DNA from: Polytrichum commune | Lineage: Eukaryota > Streptophyta > Polytrichopsida > Polytrichales > Polytrichaceae | Direction: 5' to 3' | DNA length: 64,000 nt | Assembly: GCA_950295325.1 (NCBI GenBank) | Contig: OX485807.1 | Location: forward strand, 11,745,001-11,809,000 | Shown here: in pieces, positions 12,801 to 24,840 of the stretch | How the letters are laid out: each line of letters begins with the position of its first letter | Numbering within the stretch: position 1 is the stretch's first letter | Notes under the pieces: model-generated | The model's database searches: none | What the model was told of the DNA's origin: nothing | The model's input: only the letters and a program-made list of their open reading frames with translations | Made by a program: the position numbers and the translations under genes

Positions 12801-15800
12801 ACAGCATTTTTGTGGCAGATAGTAGCAGTGCAAGATCTATTGTATGGCTGGGCCCTGCTCAGGGATCTTCTCGGGAGTTTCTGCTACTAACAGCACAAAG
12901 CATAGAGTGCTGGGAGGTAGAGCTCACACCGAACGGAAAGGTTTCAAAAGTGTGGACATACGAAATTTCAAATGACAAGGATGTTATGTATGACTTGTCT
13001 GGACAGAAGCAGGTATGGTTACTGGATTTACAGCTAGATGAATCAGGAAAAGAGTTCACTATGTTGGTTGCCTCCTTCAGCAAGGACAGAATAACCAGCT
13101 CAAGCTACATGCAGTATGTTCTCCATTATTTTAGCCATTATAGCAAAGGAGAAGTCAAGCGCAAAGCACCCCCACAAGTGATTTTGCCCAAGGCTCGTGT
13201 AGAAGAGGAATCCTTCTTATACTCAATGCGATTGCGGGTAGGTGGGCAGCCAGCAGGCTCTGCTCTAATTCTTGCTGCAGATGGGACAGCCACCATTGCA
13301 CATGTGGGTCATGGTGGGAATGTCAGGTTGTATAAGTTTGAGTTGGCCTGGGGAGCTGGGAAGGTGTTGGATGCCTGTGTCATTCCTGCTGATGAACCGG
13401 GTGCTTGGTTAGTGCTCACGGAGCAGGCAGGGGTCTGGGCTATTCCAGCCAAGGCAGTCTTCACAGGCGGAGTTGAGCCCCCAGAGCGTAGTTTATCTCG
13501 CCGTGGGAGTAACAATGAGGAGACAAGTAAAGAGAACCGGACCCAAATGGTGGTTGATGAAGATCTGGCATTGGAACGGACAAGTTCAGAGCCTGGTATG
13601 GGATCGTGCCCTAGTTTTTAAGAGAATGTGAAAATTTGATTTGTATGAGAGACCCCTTGACTCTCTGTAGACACAGAGATACGTATTGAGGTTCTTGGTG
13701 TCTACTAGTTTATCACAGAAAATATGGTATTTTGATTTTCAGTCCTGAAGTTATGATCCCCTGGCCTTGGATGTGATGATTGTGAGAATTACACTGCAAT
13801 CCTGTACCACCATGATATGTATATGGACATGTAAATACAATAAAATCATACAGTAATGAAATTTCCAATCAAGTCTTACTTCCATACAATGAATGTCTGA
13901 GCATTCCATTCTGGAGATATTGTAGGTGAGACGAGCATGGACCTTGCTGTAGTCCCACACCCTTCACAGGATGAGGAAGCAGAAGCCATTGTGGGGAGAC
14001 TATTTCAGCAGTATTTGAGTTCTGGACATGCAAACTCAGCATTGAACAAACTGCAACGTGCGGGGGCCTTTGAGAGAGATGGTGATAGGAATGTGTTTGC
14101 ACGTACCAGTCGTGCCCTGGTGGATACATTTGCAAAGCATTGGGCATCTGGGGGTGGATCTGGGTTGGCTGTTATTGCAACTGTCTCGTCACAGCTTGCA
14201 GAGAAGCAGCGGAGACACCAGCAGTATCTAAACTTTCTTGCTGCCACGAAGTGCCATGAAGAACTTCAAAACAACCAGAGTATGTATTTCTGATCTGCTT
14301 ATGCTTGCTTGGAGTGTAAAATGGTACCATTTTGTACCAACGACACTATGTGTGGATTCCAAAACCGACAAGAATATGTGCAAGGGCATGACTTTTGTAG
14401 TGCTTCTAGGGTGATGTTTGTATCACTGAATTGAGCTTGTGAAGATGTTGAAAACTTACCAATTTGAGAAGCTGGATCTTGAATTGCAGGAGCTGCATTG
14501 AATGAAATCATGGAGCACGGAGAGAAGCTGGCAGGCATGGTGGCACTTCGAGAGTTGAATAATAGTCGTGCACAGGCTAGTCCTACATCCCCCACCCTTG
14601 TGCAATACAATCCTGGAGAATTAAGTGGAGCACAGTGGGACATGGTTCAACTTGTGGGAGACAAGGCACGCAGAAATAATGTCGTACTGATGGACCGGGA
14701 CAAAGTGGAGGTCTTCTACACACGGGTGTCTGAATTAGAAGAGCTTTTTGCCTGCATACAACAACATGCCGCTGTACTTGTCCAACGAGACCAGTCTGTG
14801 CGCATCCAGATTGAACGAGCGTGTGAGCTTGCTTCTGTCTGTAGCACCGTGTTGCAAGTGGCCATATCTTACCGTGACACACAACAGGGATGGTATCCAT
14901 CACCCGAAGGCCTGACCCCATGGTTCTGTAAACAGACAGTGCGTGCTGGTGTATGGAAGGTTGCAACGATGCTACTAGAACTGAAGGTTGAGGCAAATAT
15001 GAGTGAACCAACATTGACAGAAGAGGTGATGAGACAGGTAGAAGAGATGGCAGACCTCCTGTTGGAATCCTATGCAGGGGCTATCACTGCCAAAGTAGAA
15101 CGGGAAGAAGAGTACAGGGGTTTGCAGATGGAGTACTGGACTCGAAGGGACTTTCTTCTATCTTCTCTTCAGCAGCATGCTTATGAAGTTGCTGGACAGG
15201 TTCCTACGTGCCTGTTCACTTGTTCCAGGATCTTGCTTGTCTTCTTTCTGCCCCATATCCTGCTACTGTCATATACCTGCAATGTTGTTTGTATCTTGAT
15301 ACTGGTTTGTATAGATTAATGACATGATCAATTGACGAGTCTTGTAGAAACTAGTGATTAGGCTGAATTGCTGTGAATGGATATTATTGCAGAACATCAG
15401 AAGGGGTGATGGAGCTGAACGGCAAAGGTTAAGCATACTACAGAAGCTCTATGCCCCACTGATTGCACTGGCACGGCGCCATGCAGCTTTCCCCAGTCTT
15501 CTTCAGATGTGTAGAGACCTTGATGACGAGAAGCGCTTGCGCAGCTTGATGGTGTGTGTACCCTCAACCTGCAATATTTCTGGGCACTTTCTTTATTGGA
15601 ACCCAAGGTCCTCTGTGTCTCTCCCTGTCATTGTGTCTTCATTCATGAAATCGGAGTCTGTATAGATATTTTCCTACTGGTCCACCTGTACTTCTTAGCT
15701 ATAATTGCATTAGGATATGGGTTCTAATCTGCCTAAATGAAATTGCTGAGTATGAAATTACCTGGGTGACATTATGGTTTCCCCGTTTAGCTTCCATTAA

Positions 15801-17387
15801 TCCTTTATTTTATGGGACCTGGTTGGTTACACGAGAGAAGTTACACCAGAGAGGAGAGACAACCTTGATGTTTATTTTCCCAGAGGTCTGTACGTTGTGG
15901 AGAGGGCAGAGTGACGCACAGACTTTACACACATTTTAGGCTTCTGTGATGGATTTTCCAGTGATTGTGTTCATTGGGGTGACCTGGTATAATGCAGAAA
16001 GAAAGCATGGGACTGAAAGAGGGACGATTCAGTCGCTTTGTGTTTGATCGACACTACCAAGAAGGCCAATTTGCTTGCCTCCTCCGATTTGGGGAGGATT
16101 TCGGGGAGGAGGTGGCATCTTACCTTGAACAACACCCCCCACTCCTATGGCTGCATCAGTTGCACCTCCGCCGATTCACACGAGCAGCTTCCACTTTGCA
16201 TGCTTTGGCCTTCTCTCAAAAATCTTCTGCATCATTAGATATTAGGCACCGCAGACGAATGTTGCACCTGGCCAAGCTCTCAGCTCTCGCAGGTAACTGT
16301 CTAAGCATCTCTACAATCTATAATGGCTATTTGAATCATCTACAATTTTTACATTGCTTAATGAGATTCTAAGAAGTCAGTTGATTGTTTAAATTGGTTA
16401 GTTATTCTGTAAGGCAAAATTTCCTGATACTGATCATGTTTATTATTGTCAAGTTGTCAAGTTGTGTCTCTGGACTGCTATTCAACTCTTGGCATAGGTT
16501 TCTAGGTGCCAAATCAGGTGATAATGGTAGTTATTATTTGTGACACATGTTGTTTCTTATGCAGGAGGGGCAGCAGGGGTAGAGGAAGTGTATCGAGTGG
16601 AAGCAGATGTAGATATCTTGGCAGTACAGGTACCCTTTAACATCAAGTTTGCAGCTACACATGTGATATATTGAGTATTGCTGGTTCTCGCATGTTCTGA
16701 TCACATTGAGAATAATTACCTTGAAGGGTAGCAGAAGAATAATCTCTGTTTCTTCATGCTTTTGGTTTTTTTGTTCTTTCTGATGTAACTCGCAGTAGCT
16801 GGTCCCATTCCTTGTGTATCCGCTAGATTTCAAGCCTGATGCATCATTGTGAAAAATTTCAGGAAGCAGCGGCAAGTTTAGGGGTAATCGGGAGGGGAGT
16901 TGTTACACCAGGCCAATTAGTTGAGGCTTGCTTGAACAGCGGCAACAGAGACTTGATACTTGGGGCATTCCAAGTTTTCACCAGTGCTGGGTCAAAGTTC
17001 TGTAGCGGCAACCACAGCCTACTGGAAGAAGCATGGTTACGCGCCGTAGATCAAGATGATTGGTTGGACATGAAGCGAACCTCTGAAGAAGAGGGGTGGA
17101 CTGAGGAGCATGTCATGCAAGTTTTGCATGAGTCACTTCTCTATCAGGTTTCGAGACACTGCTATCAAGAGTGTCGAAGACTTTGTATGTCACTGGACCA
17201 AGAAGTTGCAGACAGGAATGTCAGCACTTTTGCTAAAGATTTCAGTCCTGATGAAGTCGAGAGTGTGATTGCAAAGCACCCAAATTTCTCAGAGGCAGGT
17301 CATGCCATGCTTACAGCGTTTCGGTTGGGTTTTGGTATGGAAAGTGTTCCACTGGAGAAGGAGATTGAGGAGATGGTTGAGGTCTAA
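9868..17387 (+). CDS. NUP133: Nuclear pore complex protein Nup133 (nine exons, complete)
   Basis: Scaffold nucleoporin of the Nup107-160 (Y) complex, which builds the nuclear pore. Exons by GT-AG and phase: 9,868-10,034; 11,952-12,079; 12,237-13,595; 13,926-14,279; 14,490-15,199; 15,393-15,551; 15,998-16,292; 16,565-16,629; 16,863-17,387. Together they give 3,762 nt, or 1,253 residues, close to the usual plant length. The start matches plant Nup133 (MFTPGRAKKQTP, then a disordered Ser/Pro tail). QPVFVCDLPQQLRAL precedes the beta-propeller (LSWVLQGNQLYVWS to about residue 550). The rest is alpha-solenoid, with conserved features such as the HYQEGQFACLLRFGEDF segment in exon 7. All phases join without a stop, so the gene looks intact. 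Intron 1 (1.9 kb) has picked up a repeat. Start chosen for fit to the family N-terminus. Confidence 0.95.
10390..10605 (+). repeat. Dispersed repeat copy in NUP133 intron 1
   Basis: Shares an ordered set of blocks (GTTGACTATCGAGT, a GTGTCCGTTTAAGA-type block, then CTTACCTTAATTG-like) with the repeats at about 40,000-41,750, corresponding to the second half of that unit. It links the intron to the gene-poor region 30 kb away as independent copies of one family. Confidence 0.65.
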
Positions 17388-18986
17388 ACAAGCCATTTGG
17401 TACAAGGTTGACTGCCACAATATTGTGGATAACTTTTTCCCAACAAATTGTGCGGTTTCCTTCATGCTCTAGTAGATGACATCAAAGTGGGAGGCAAAAA
17501 ACTATTTTTGGAATTCCTATTCCAGCAAACAAGCGCACTGTCACATTATTGTCAAGAATGCCATGACTCCAGGGGAGATGTCTAGCATAGGTTCCAGGTG
17601 CACCAACCAGAACTATATTCTTTTGACTCCCGACAGACTAAATGTCATTTTAGAATGGGGCTAAAGCATTGTTCACTTCATACCAAGATGGGTGTTGATT
17701 TACTGACTACTGGAGCTCCAGACAACGGACGAAGGATCAGCAGGGGTACTGGTGATAAAACTTGACTGAGGTGGAGATTTAAAATATCGAATGTGGGGTG
17801 GTGTTTGTAGAGCTTGTGCTAATACAAATTATCAAAGAGGCATACCTACTATGAGTGGTAGTAAATTGCAATCATAGTGGGTGGGTCCATGTACTATGAC
17901 TCTTTTATGCTTACCACAACCATGTGATACCACCAAGTCATTAGTCTACCAGAGCATGGAGATATAGTTCCTGCATGGCAAGAATGTAAGTTAAGACGTT
18001 TTTGATACTGCTCAAGGACAGCAAGGAAGTTTATACTTGCTCCTTCCACAAGATTTGTAGAGCACTTGCCTCCCATTGCTCAAGATTGTTCCTTCCCGTC
18101 CTTGTACATCTGATCCTTCCAGACGACTTTCTGAACAGGGAATGCATTCTTGATGTACTTTATTGTGATTGTCTTTCCTTTGTATTAGTCTTGGATAGAA
18201 TTATATTACGCTCTTCTCATTTTAGGATTCCATGAAGAATATATTTAGGGCTGTCAGTGACGCAAGGCATGTGGGCCTTACATGGTCTTGACACCTATAT
18301 TTGAGTCGTATATGAACTGGCTAACTTAGCAATTAAAATTGGACACCACAAAGACACATGTTATGATGAGATTGGACTATATAGTCAAAATGCAGCCGCC
18401 ATTCTTTCCACCTCTGGCAGCAAGAATCCAGTATACACAAATTTTCAACAATGGAACAAGCCTTTATTCAATCTTGAAATATCACAGGCTACATTCTTCT
18501 ATCTAGTGCGGGCTTCAACATTTCAAAGCTTTGTCATTGATTTTGTTATCTGGAATTTATGTGCCACATTATTATGCAAAATAAAGATATTGATGTAGTG
18601 CAAGATATTACATTTCACAATTTAATGTGGTTCGGAGCTTGCAATCACACTGAACTGCCAAAAAAGTCTAAAACACATTATTCATGTCAAGGAATGGTGA
18701 CCTCAAGGCATGAGAAACTGTCTTTAGATTTTGAAGTTGTTGTGACTAGTGGTGACCATTTGCAAGGAGTGATGACCATGTGCAAGGAGTGGTCACCAAA
18801 CAATGATGGCGGAAAGCCCACGCAATGACTCATGTGGATAAAAATTATTCCTCTTGAGCAACTTCATTTCACAAAAAAACTTCAATGAAGGTGGGCCACC
18901 CTAATTTGATGGCATGCTATTTAGGAGCCCACACTAGATAGAAGAGTGTAGACTTTAACATCATTGCCATGTAAAGCCTTCTTAAA
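17388..18986. other. NUP133 3' flank and intergenic DNA
   Basis: This holds the presumed NUP133 3' UTR followed by AT-rich intergenic sequence. Short frames are present, but none shows a recognisable domain or splice context. Confidence 0.5.
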
Positions 18987-19481
18987 CACTACATTACACA
19001 TTTTATGGTATTTAGAGTCACATGCATAATATTGTCACTTACCCTATTTTGAGGCATATGCTAGGTTACACTAATGATCAACAACTTAATCATTAGTGCC
19101 ATCTCATGACACTTGGCATTCAAAGTGCGCTTACTAATATTCATGTGCCATGAGTATGTTCAACAATGTTGTGAGGTGTATGCCTATGTTACACAATAGT
19201 CGTCAAGTCGACAAAAGGTGTACACAAACAACACTTGGCATTAGTATGCTCAAAAATATCTTCTCAAGTACTAGTATTAGTATTAGGGCATACTAAAACA
19301 CAAAACTATCATCTCAAGTATCCCAATGTGCTATGTTAAACATCCTAATGTGAATATTCTCACTTTAAAAGTTACTCATGTTGACAATTAGCCAACATAA
19401 CACTTTTGAGACCTCTAGGCATCTAATTTAGACTGTTCGCCAATAGTGTGCATGACACTAGATACCGTAAACAGTGTAGTG
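18987..19481. mobile_element. Non-autonomous mini-CACTA element, copy 1
   Basis: Begins CACTACATTACACATTTTAT and ends, on the opposite strand, CACTACACTGTTTACGG. The interior aligns along its length with 47,958-48,504, sharing blocks such as GAGGCATATGCTAGGTTA and GAGACCTCTAGGCATCTA. CACTAC/GTAGTG termini and short size without coding capacity fit a deletion derivative of the CACTA superfamily. No clear 3-bp target duplication remains (AAA against GAG), so it is probably old. Confidence 0.8.
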
Positions 19482-19831
19482 GAGACATGGCATCTTATTG
19501 TGTCATATGTAACATTCTGCATAAGTTCACAAAGACTACTTTCAAGAACTTGTTGCAGCTTCTTTGGAAAGAGAAAGCTCCTTAGCCTTTTCAACCTAAA
19601 TCAGATAACAAGAAAATACTAATAATGCAATGCCGTCCTATGTAAAGAAAGAGCTGATGAATATCTCCTGCATTATCCACTCTTGAATACCTACTGCCTG
19701 TACAAAAACAAATATTGATGCAGTGCAGAGGTGGTCTTCATGAGATGTAACAATCATACTAAACAGGGAAGAAGAATCCACAACCACCTGAAATATTGAA
19801 AGAATATTGATTTATTGATAAATTACCTAAT

Positions 19832-22134
19832 TCAAAATTCAAGTGCTATGCAACTCTGTTCAGTAACCCTATCTCCAAGACTTGGATCTTGCAACTCCAA
19901 ACTAATGTCACTTTCTTCTATCCTTAGCTGTCCTATGGACAGGTTGGAGGCAGTGTTATCACCCCAATCCTCATCATGCACTAAGTTACATTCATAAGTA
20001 CCAGCTGTTGGATAGAGATTTAGCACATTTGCTAATGGTATTCTGATTAAACTTCCAGTTCTCACAAAATTGTCAAGTCCAATAAGAATACGGTGCCTGC
20101 GGCCAAGAAGTGCTGCCACTCGATCCATGTCGCCCTTTGCGAGGGCTTTGCGGATGCGAGTGGTTGAGACCTGACCTTTCTCTCGGCTGCTGTCGTCGAT
20201 CAAAACAGGAAAGCTCAGATTCAAGGCATCCATGACGGGATCCACTATTGCTGATTGCAATCCATACTCTTGACACAATCTGACCAAGTCGGATGCGTCG
20301 CCTGCGGCTTTGTAGCCAAAGCGATAATTAGCTCCTGCACCCACATAGACCTTTCAAAACACTGAAGATAGACACATACCCTTAGATGTCCACAGACAGA
20401 TGGTCATGTCTTAATGTGCAGCACACTTTCTGTGAATTTACAGGTAAAATTCAGAGGATGAATCAAATAGCAAGATATGATCTTAAGCACAACATCAGAA
20501 ACCTCTAGATGCATATATCAGCTCAATCACATCAAACTGCAACATTGAATCAATGCCTACTAAACATAGGGTCGCAAATTTAATCTTTTGTTTCTATGAT
20601 TGATAGGTGCAACATCTAAAAGCATGAAATGTGTGTTGATATACATTAGGTGATTTATTTAGCTAAATGTATAATTAGCTCTGTGAAGATATTAAACCCT
20701 GATGAGGTATGTAGCAACATTGATTCAATATTAAATGTGTGCTACTCACAATTTTTGATGGATGCACCTACCTACTACCGTCATCATGCACGAAATTGAA
20801 GGTATGCCACCAAATTCTTGATGACATGCTTGGGGGCATAGCAAATCAATGAAACAGGGGATATTGAGAGAGCCACCAGGAAAATGCCAAGACATTTATA
20901 TTTTGGGGGATGGATTGGCTTAAGAGCATACCTGCCACAACGCCTGTCACATTCAGTTCAGTAGCCAGTTTCTCCACAAACTGTTCTGGGCTCAGTGAAC
21001 GCACTTTGGCAAAATCGAGAGCGTATTCTTGAGGAATCATATGTCTACAGTGCTTGGCCCAAAGTCCCATCACTCGTGGCCTGTCACACCTGGCCACCAC
21101 CGGCAACCTGCAACCCTTTCTCCCAAATATTCAGCGCCTATCAATCTTGCTGCCATGATGACGTGATTTCAAGTGACACATGACCTAATCTTTGATCCAA
21201 GAATACCCTCGTAAGTGTTGAAGTTACAGGTAAAGGTGATGAGTAAACCATAAAACAAGAATCACGAGAGATAGTAATTCCAAAGCTTTTGAATTTACAT
21301 ACTCAATACAAGACAATCAAAAACTAGAATGATAGAGAAAAAAAATCACACGGGAATAGCCAAGTGGTGGCAAGCCATTTGACCAGGGGCCATCCACAAC
21401 AATCTGCATGGAAGAAGCCACCATCCACGACATCCCCACTGATGAAGCCTCGTCAATTCCCTCTGACAGTTAATCCTTGTCTTGATTTTCTCCAGAGAGG
21501 TAGAGGGACGACCCAAGCAAATTGCTGTATAGCACGTGTCCTAAGACCTCAATTTCAACACAAGATAACCAGGAGAGATAAGACAAAGCCATGAAGTAGG
21601 ACAAAGAAACACCAAGAGTTTAGTTTATTCAAGAAAATGCCCTTTTTTGCTGCTAAGAAGGCTTGGACAAGGCTCAAGCTGCCCTGTTAGGAACCCTCCA
21701 ACGCCTTGATAATTGCTTGAAACACTCTAATTGCAGGGGTTCCAACAACAGAGAGAAGGCCTCTAGTTCTACTAATGTTCATTTCAGAAATACTAGTAAA
21801 ACCCTCGATCCAGGAATAGCAAAACTCGAACTAACCATGCTCACCCTGCTATTCAGACCCTCATCTCAAATTGCTTCCCGTTCTCGACACTTCATGATCC
21901 CTTGTTGCGCCCAACATTGGGAACCTTAAGTGTAGGAGGTTTATCTTAGTTGCACGTGGAAATGCGAGAGCATACATACCGGGCCTCCCAGCCGAGAACC
22001 TCTGCCATTCCGGCGAACGAGAGTAAGAACGGTGTCCCAAGCTCAGCTGCTCGCTCGGCCAGCGCACGGTGCCCCACGTGCAACGCATCGAATTTTCCCA
22101 AGGCCACCACGCCTCCTGCCACTGCGTCCCCACC
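19832..22134 (-). CDS. FAD synthetase, chloroplastic RibF type (5' exon unresolved)
   Basis: Adenylates FMN with ATP to make FAD in the plastid. Three conserved minus-strand exons fit by phase and GT-AG: 22,134-21,980, 21,107-20,932 and 20,334-19,832, giving 278 codons. Seen in order are the nucleotidyl-transferase motif [27 protein letters not shown], the [17 protein letters not shown] block, [19 protein letters not shown], and [14 protein letters not shown] near the active site, then a C-terminal beta domain ending CIALEF. Plant FAD synthetases of this kind (Arabidopsis RIBF1/RIBF2) lack the riboflavin kinase half, as here. The first exon with transit peptide should lie upstream. The best candidate is the Arg-rich frame starting near 22,880, but no in-phase donor is convincing. 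All conserved motifs are present, so the gene is probably functional. Confidence 0.92.
20490..20760 (-). repeat. Dispersed repeat in FAD synthetase intron
   Basis: Reverse complement of blocks found twice at 38,140-38,480 and 38,930-39,480. For example, the rc of 20,500-20,580 matches GGCATTGATTCAATGTTG and TTTGATGTGATTGA at 38,380-38,420. The part near 20,700 matches the ACATACCCTTCAGG block. It is a small interspersed repeat of unknown family. Confidence 0.65.
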
Positions 22135-22364
22135 CTGTTTGTTACCTCCACATCAATACTCGTGACACACAAAGTCCATCCAGAACCTAAACTCAACAAG
22201 AACAAGAACAAGAACAAGAAAACTATCCAACCAATACACTCAAATATAATCCCCCAAGCATCCTTGAGCATGTAAGAAAATTCTCATTCTATTCTAGTAT
22301 GATATCCAAGAATCATAGTCCTTGAATACATGTGTGAATACCAAGAATTGTCAAGTGGCATTAA

Positions 22365-22698
22365 GCTCTCATTAGTGGACACCTCATCGTTACCTATCTT
22401 CTTTGGACAAAATTCAATCTCAAAGACCTTGCCAAAAGAATCTCACCGAATGTTACTCTCCAAGATGCTTATCTACGGAGAACACCCGCTACACCACTTA
22501 CGAATGCTATTCCCTCCGCAACCTCATCCACTACTACTACTGCTACTACCACCACTCCACAACCCCAAATTGGAGTCCAGATGAACATTCGAACCCTAAC
22601 CCCCGTAGAAGTAGAAAAAGAAGAGGAACCCTATCCAAGCATGCTCATCACTCCATCCACTCCCAGAAAAAGGAGGCACGAGCAAGCTGCAGAAAGGT
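22365..22698 (+). other. Unassigned open frame, possible orphan exon
   Basis: A 112-codon open frame runs without a stop to an AG|GTGAATC donor at 22,696, antisense to the presumed first intron of the FAD synthetase gene. The product looks non-random: NLKDLAKRISPNVTLQDAY, then a Thr-rich tract, then VEVEKEEEPYPSML and a basic TPSTPRKRRHEQ patch like a nuclear signal. No in-frame ATG opens it, so it would need an upstream exon, and I do not recognise the family. It may be a chance open frame in a codon-biased stretch. Confidence 0.25.
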
Positions 22699-23046
22699 GA
22701 ATCAATTTTAAAGAAAAGAGATTTAAAAGCTATACAAGATTTAGGCGGAGAGGGTCCATGGCGGCCACCAACATTGGAGGTATGATGTGTCTGGCGCTGC
22801 CGAAACGCCTTGAGCAGTGGTGCTGCCCCCCAGCTGCTCCACCCTCTTCGCCGTGCAGCAGCCCAGCATGGTAGAGTCATCCTGGCGCCGCGTGCGGCTG
22901 GCGGGCGAGGCGTGGCATGGGAGTTGTGGCGGGTGATTGATACTCATTTTGGCTATGGCCGCTTAGCTCCGGAATCTCTCGCAATGTGAATATCTTTAGG
23001 CTACAGACTGACGGATAGACAAATAGACAGACTCGACAGTGAGAAA

Positions 23047-24215
23047 TCTTAAGCTTAAGTAACAAGGCTGATGAGCGGAGCCAGCCCAAGGCTCACGCGC
23101 GCCTGCCTGCCGCACTTTACAGTCTATTATACAACAGCCAAAGTCATGGTGAGGCCGTCCTCCAACCGTTCCCAAAACGGTGGAGGGAAACGGTGAGGTT
23201 GCAGGGTTGGATGATTATGTATTTGCGTCCTTGAGCCACTATGAATGGGCTTAAGTAACAAGGCCGATGAGCGGAGCCAGCCCAAAGCTCACGCGCACCT
23301 GCCTACCGCACTTCACAGTCTATTATACAACGGACAAAGTCATGGTGAGGCCGTCATCCAACCTTTCCCAAAACGGTGGAGGGAAATGGTGAGGTTGCAG
23401 GTTTGGATCACTATGTATTTGCGTCCTTGAGGCACTATGGATGGGCCTTGTGTGGTTGCAGGTAGGGTGGATTTGCAATGAGAAAACTTAAGCTTAAGTG
23501 ACAAGGCTGACGAGCGGAGCCAACCCAAGGCTCACGCGCGCCTGCCTGCCACGCTTCACTGTCTATTATACAACAAACAAAGTCATGGTGAGGTTGTCCT
23601 CCAACCGTTCCCATAACGGTGGAGGGAAACGGTGAGGTTGTAGGTTTGGATGATCATGTATCCGCGTCCTTGAGCCACTATGAATGTGCCCTATGTGGTC
23701 GCAGACAGACTCGAGAGTGAGGAAACTTAAGCTTAAGTAAAAACGTTGATGAGCGGAGCCAGTCCAAAGCTCACGCGCGCCTGCCTGCCGCACTTTACAG
23801 TCTATTATACAACGGACAAAGTCATGGTGAGGCCGTCCTCCAACCTTTCCCAAAACGGTGGAGGGAAACGGTGAGGTTGTAGGTTTGGATCACTATGTAT
23901 CCGCGTCCTTGAGCCACTATGAATGGGCTTTGTGTGGTCACGGGCAGGTTTGGATTTGCAGTGAAAAAACTTAAGCTTAAGTAACAAGACTAGCGAGTGG
24001 AGCCAGCCCAAGGCTCACGCGCGCCTGCTTGCCGCACTTCACAGTCTATTATACAACGAACAAAGTCATGGTGAGGTCGTCGTCCAACCGTTCCTAGAAC
24101 GGTGGAGGGAAACAATGAGGTCGCAGGCTTGGACCATTGTGTATCCATGTGCGTCCCTAAGGCGCTGTGAATGGGCTTTGTGTGGTCGCGGGCAGGGTGG
24201 ATTTGCACCGTTGAT
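23047..24215. repeat. Five tandem repeats, about 196-244 bp each
   Basis: The block AACTTAAGCTTAAGT followed by a GAGCGGAGCC core recurs with the core at 23,071, 23,267, 23,510, 23,749 and 23,993 (spacings 196, 243, 239 and 244). Each unit contains an imperfect hairpin, CCTCC-aa-CCGTT...ACGG-t-GGAGG. The array lies upstream of the minus-strand FAD synthetase gene, so it may overlap its promoter. It has satellite-like structure and no coding signal. Confidence 0.9.
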
Positions 24216-24439
24216 CCACACAAGCACATATGGAGGCCTCAGTTAACCTATGTGGTGACTACCATTATGGAGTCCACCGCCACCAAGGCAATAGAACAAA
24301 GCAAGCACTTGGGAACACGGTTGCCTAGGAATATGGTTGGTGTTAGGACCTGATTTCATGCTTTGTAAGTTTACTAGCATGTAGCAACTAGGTAGGTAGT
24401 TGGGCTTACTATGTAGCTCGGTAGGTTGGTCTTGCTTAC

Positions 24440-24840
24440 TAGTGGGAGTAGCCAATCAGTTAACACTTAACACTTAACGTTATTGTAGTCTCCCCAAGTA
24501 GGGAGTAGAAAAAATGTTAACACTTATGGAATTTTAACACTTATAGAGGTAACACTTATAGAGGGTGGACTGTAGGTGGATAGGTTAGTGGCTTACTAGG
24601 CACCTATTGGTCCCTTCTCACACTTGGACTTAAACTACGTTGGGCCATTGAACGGGGAGAACCGACCACTACTTACAAATGAACCGGTTGAGTTTGAGAA
24701 ATTTTGTTTGAAGTTCAAGACTTCAAGAAAAATTACCCATCAATTTAGAGGAATCTAGAGGATGTATCCCAATTTTAGAAGAAAAAACAACCGAAAAATC
24801 ACCACATGTAACCAGTTGGACTTGGAAACACATGGACTTT
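24440..24840 (+). repeat. Dispersed repeat with TAACACTTA motifs and AACCGGTTGAG block
   Basis: Several TTAACACTTA/TAACACTTAT motifs (about 24,460-24,560) are followed by a block with GAACCGGTTGAGTTTGAG (24,684) and ACCAGTTGGACTTGGAAACA (about 24,810). The latter two also occur at 47,520 and 49,020, where they are split by about 1.3 kb of other sequence. Confidence 0.6.

Noticed and set aside
21663-21929. Plus-strand frame ([19 protein letters not shown]...) in the FAD synthetase intron
   Set aside because: No domain, no splice partner and antisense to a well-supported intron.
22570-22610. TTCGAA-containing block that resembles a tRNA B box
   Set aside because: No A box, acceptor stem or cloverleaf could be drawn around it; no tRNA gene found in the window.
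23047-24215. Array considered as a CRISPR-like or rDNA spacer array
   Set aside because: Units are 196-244 bp with no short repeat/spacer pattern, and no rRNA sequence is adjacent.
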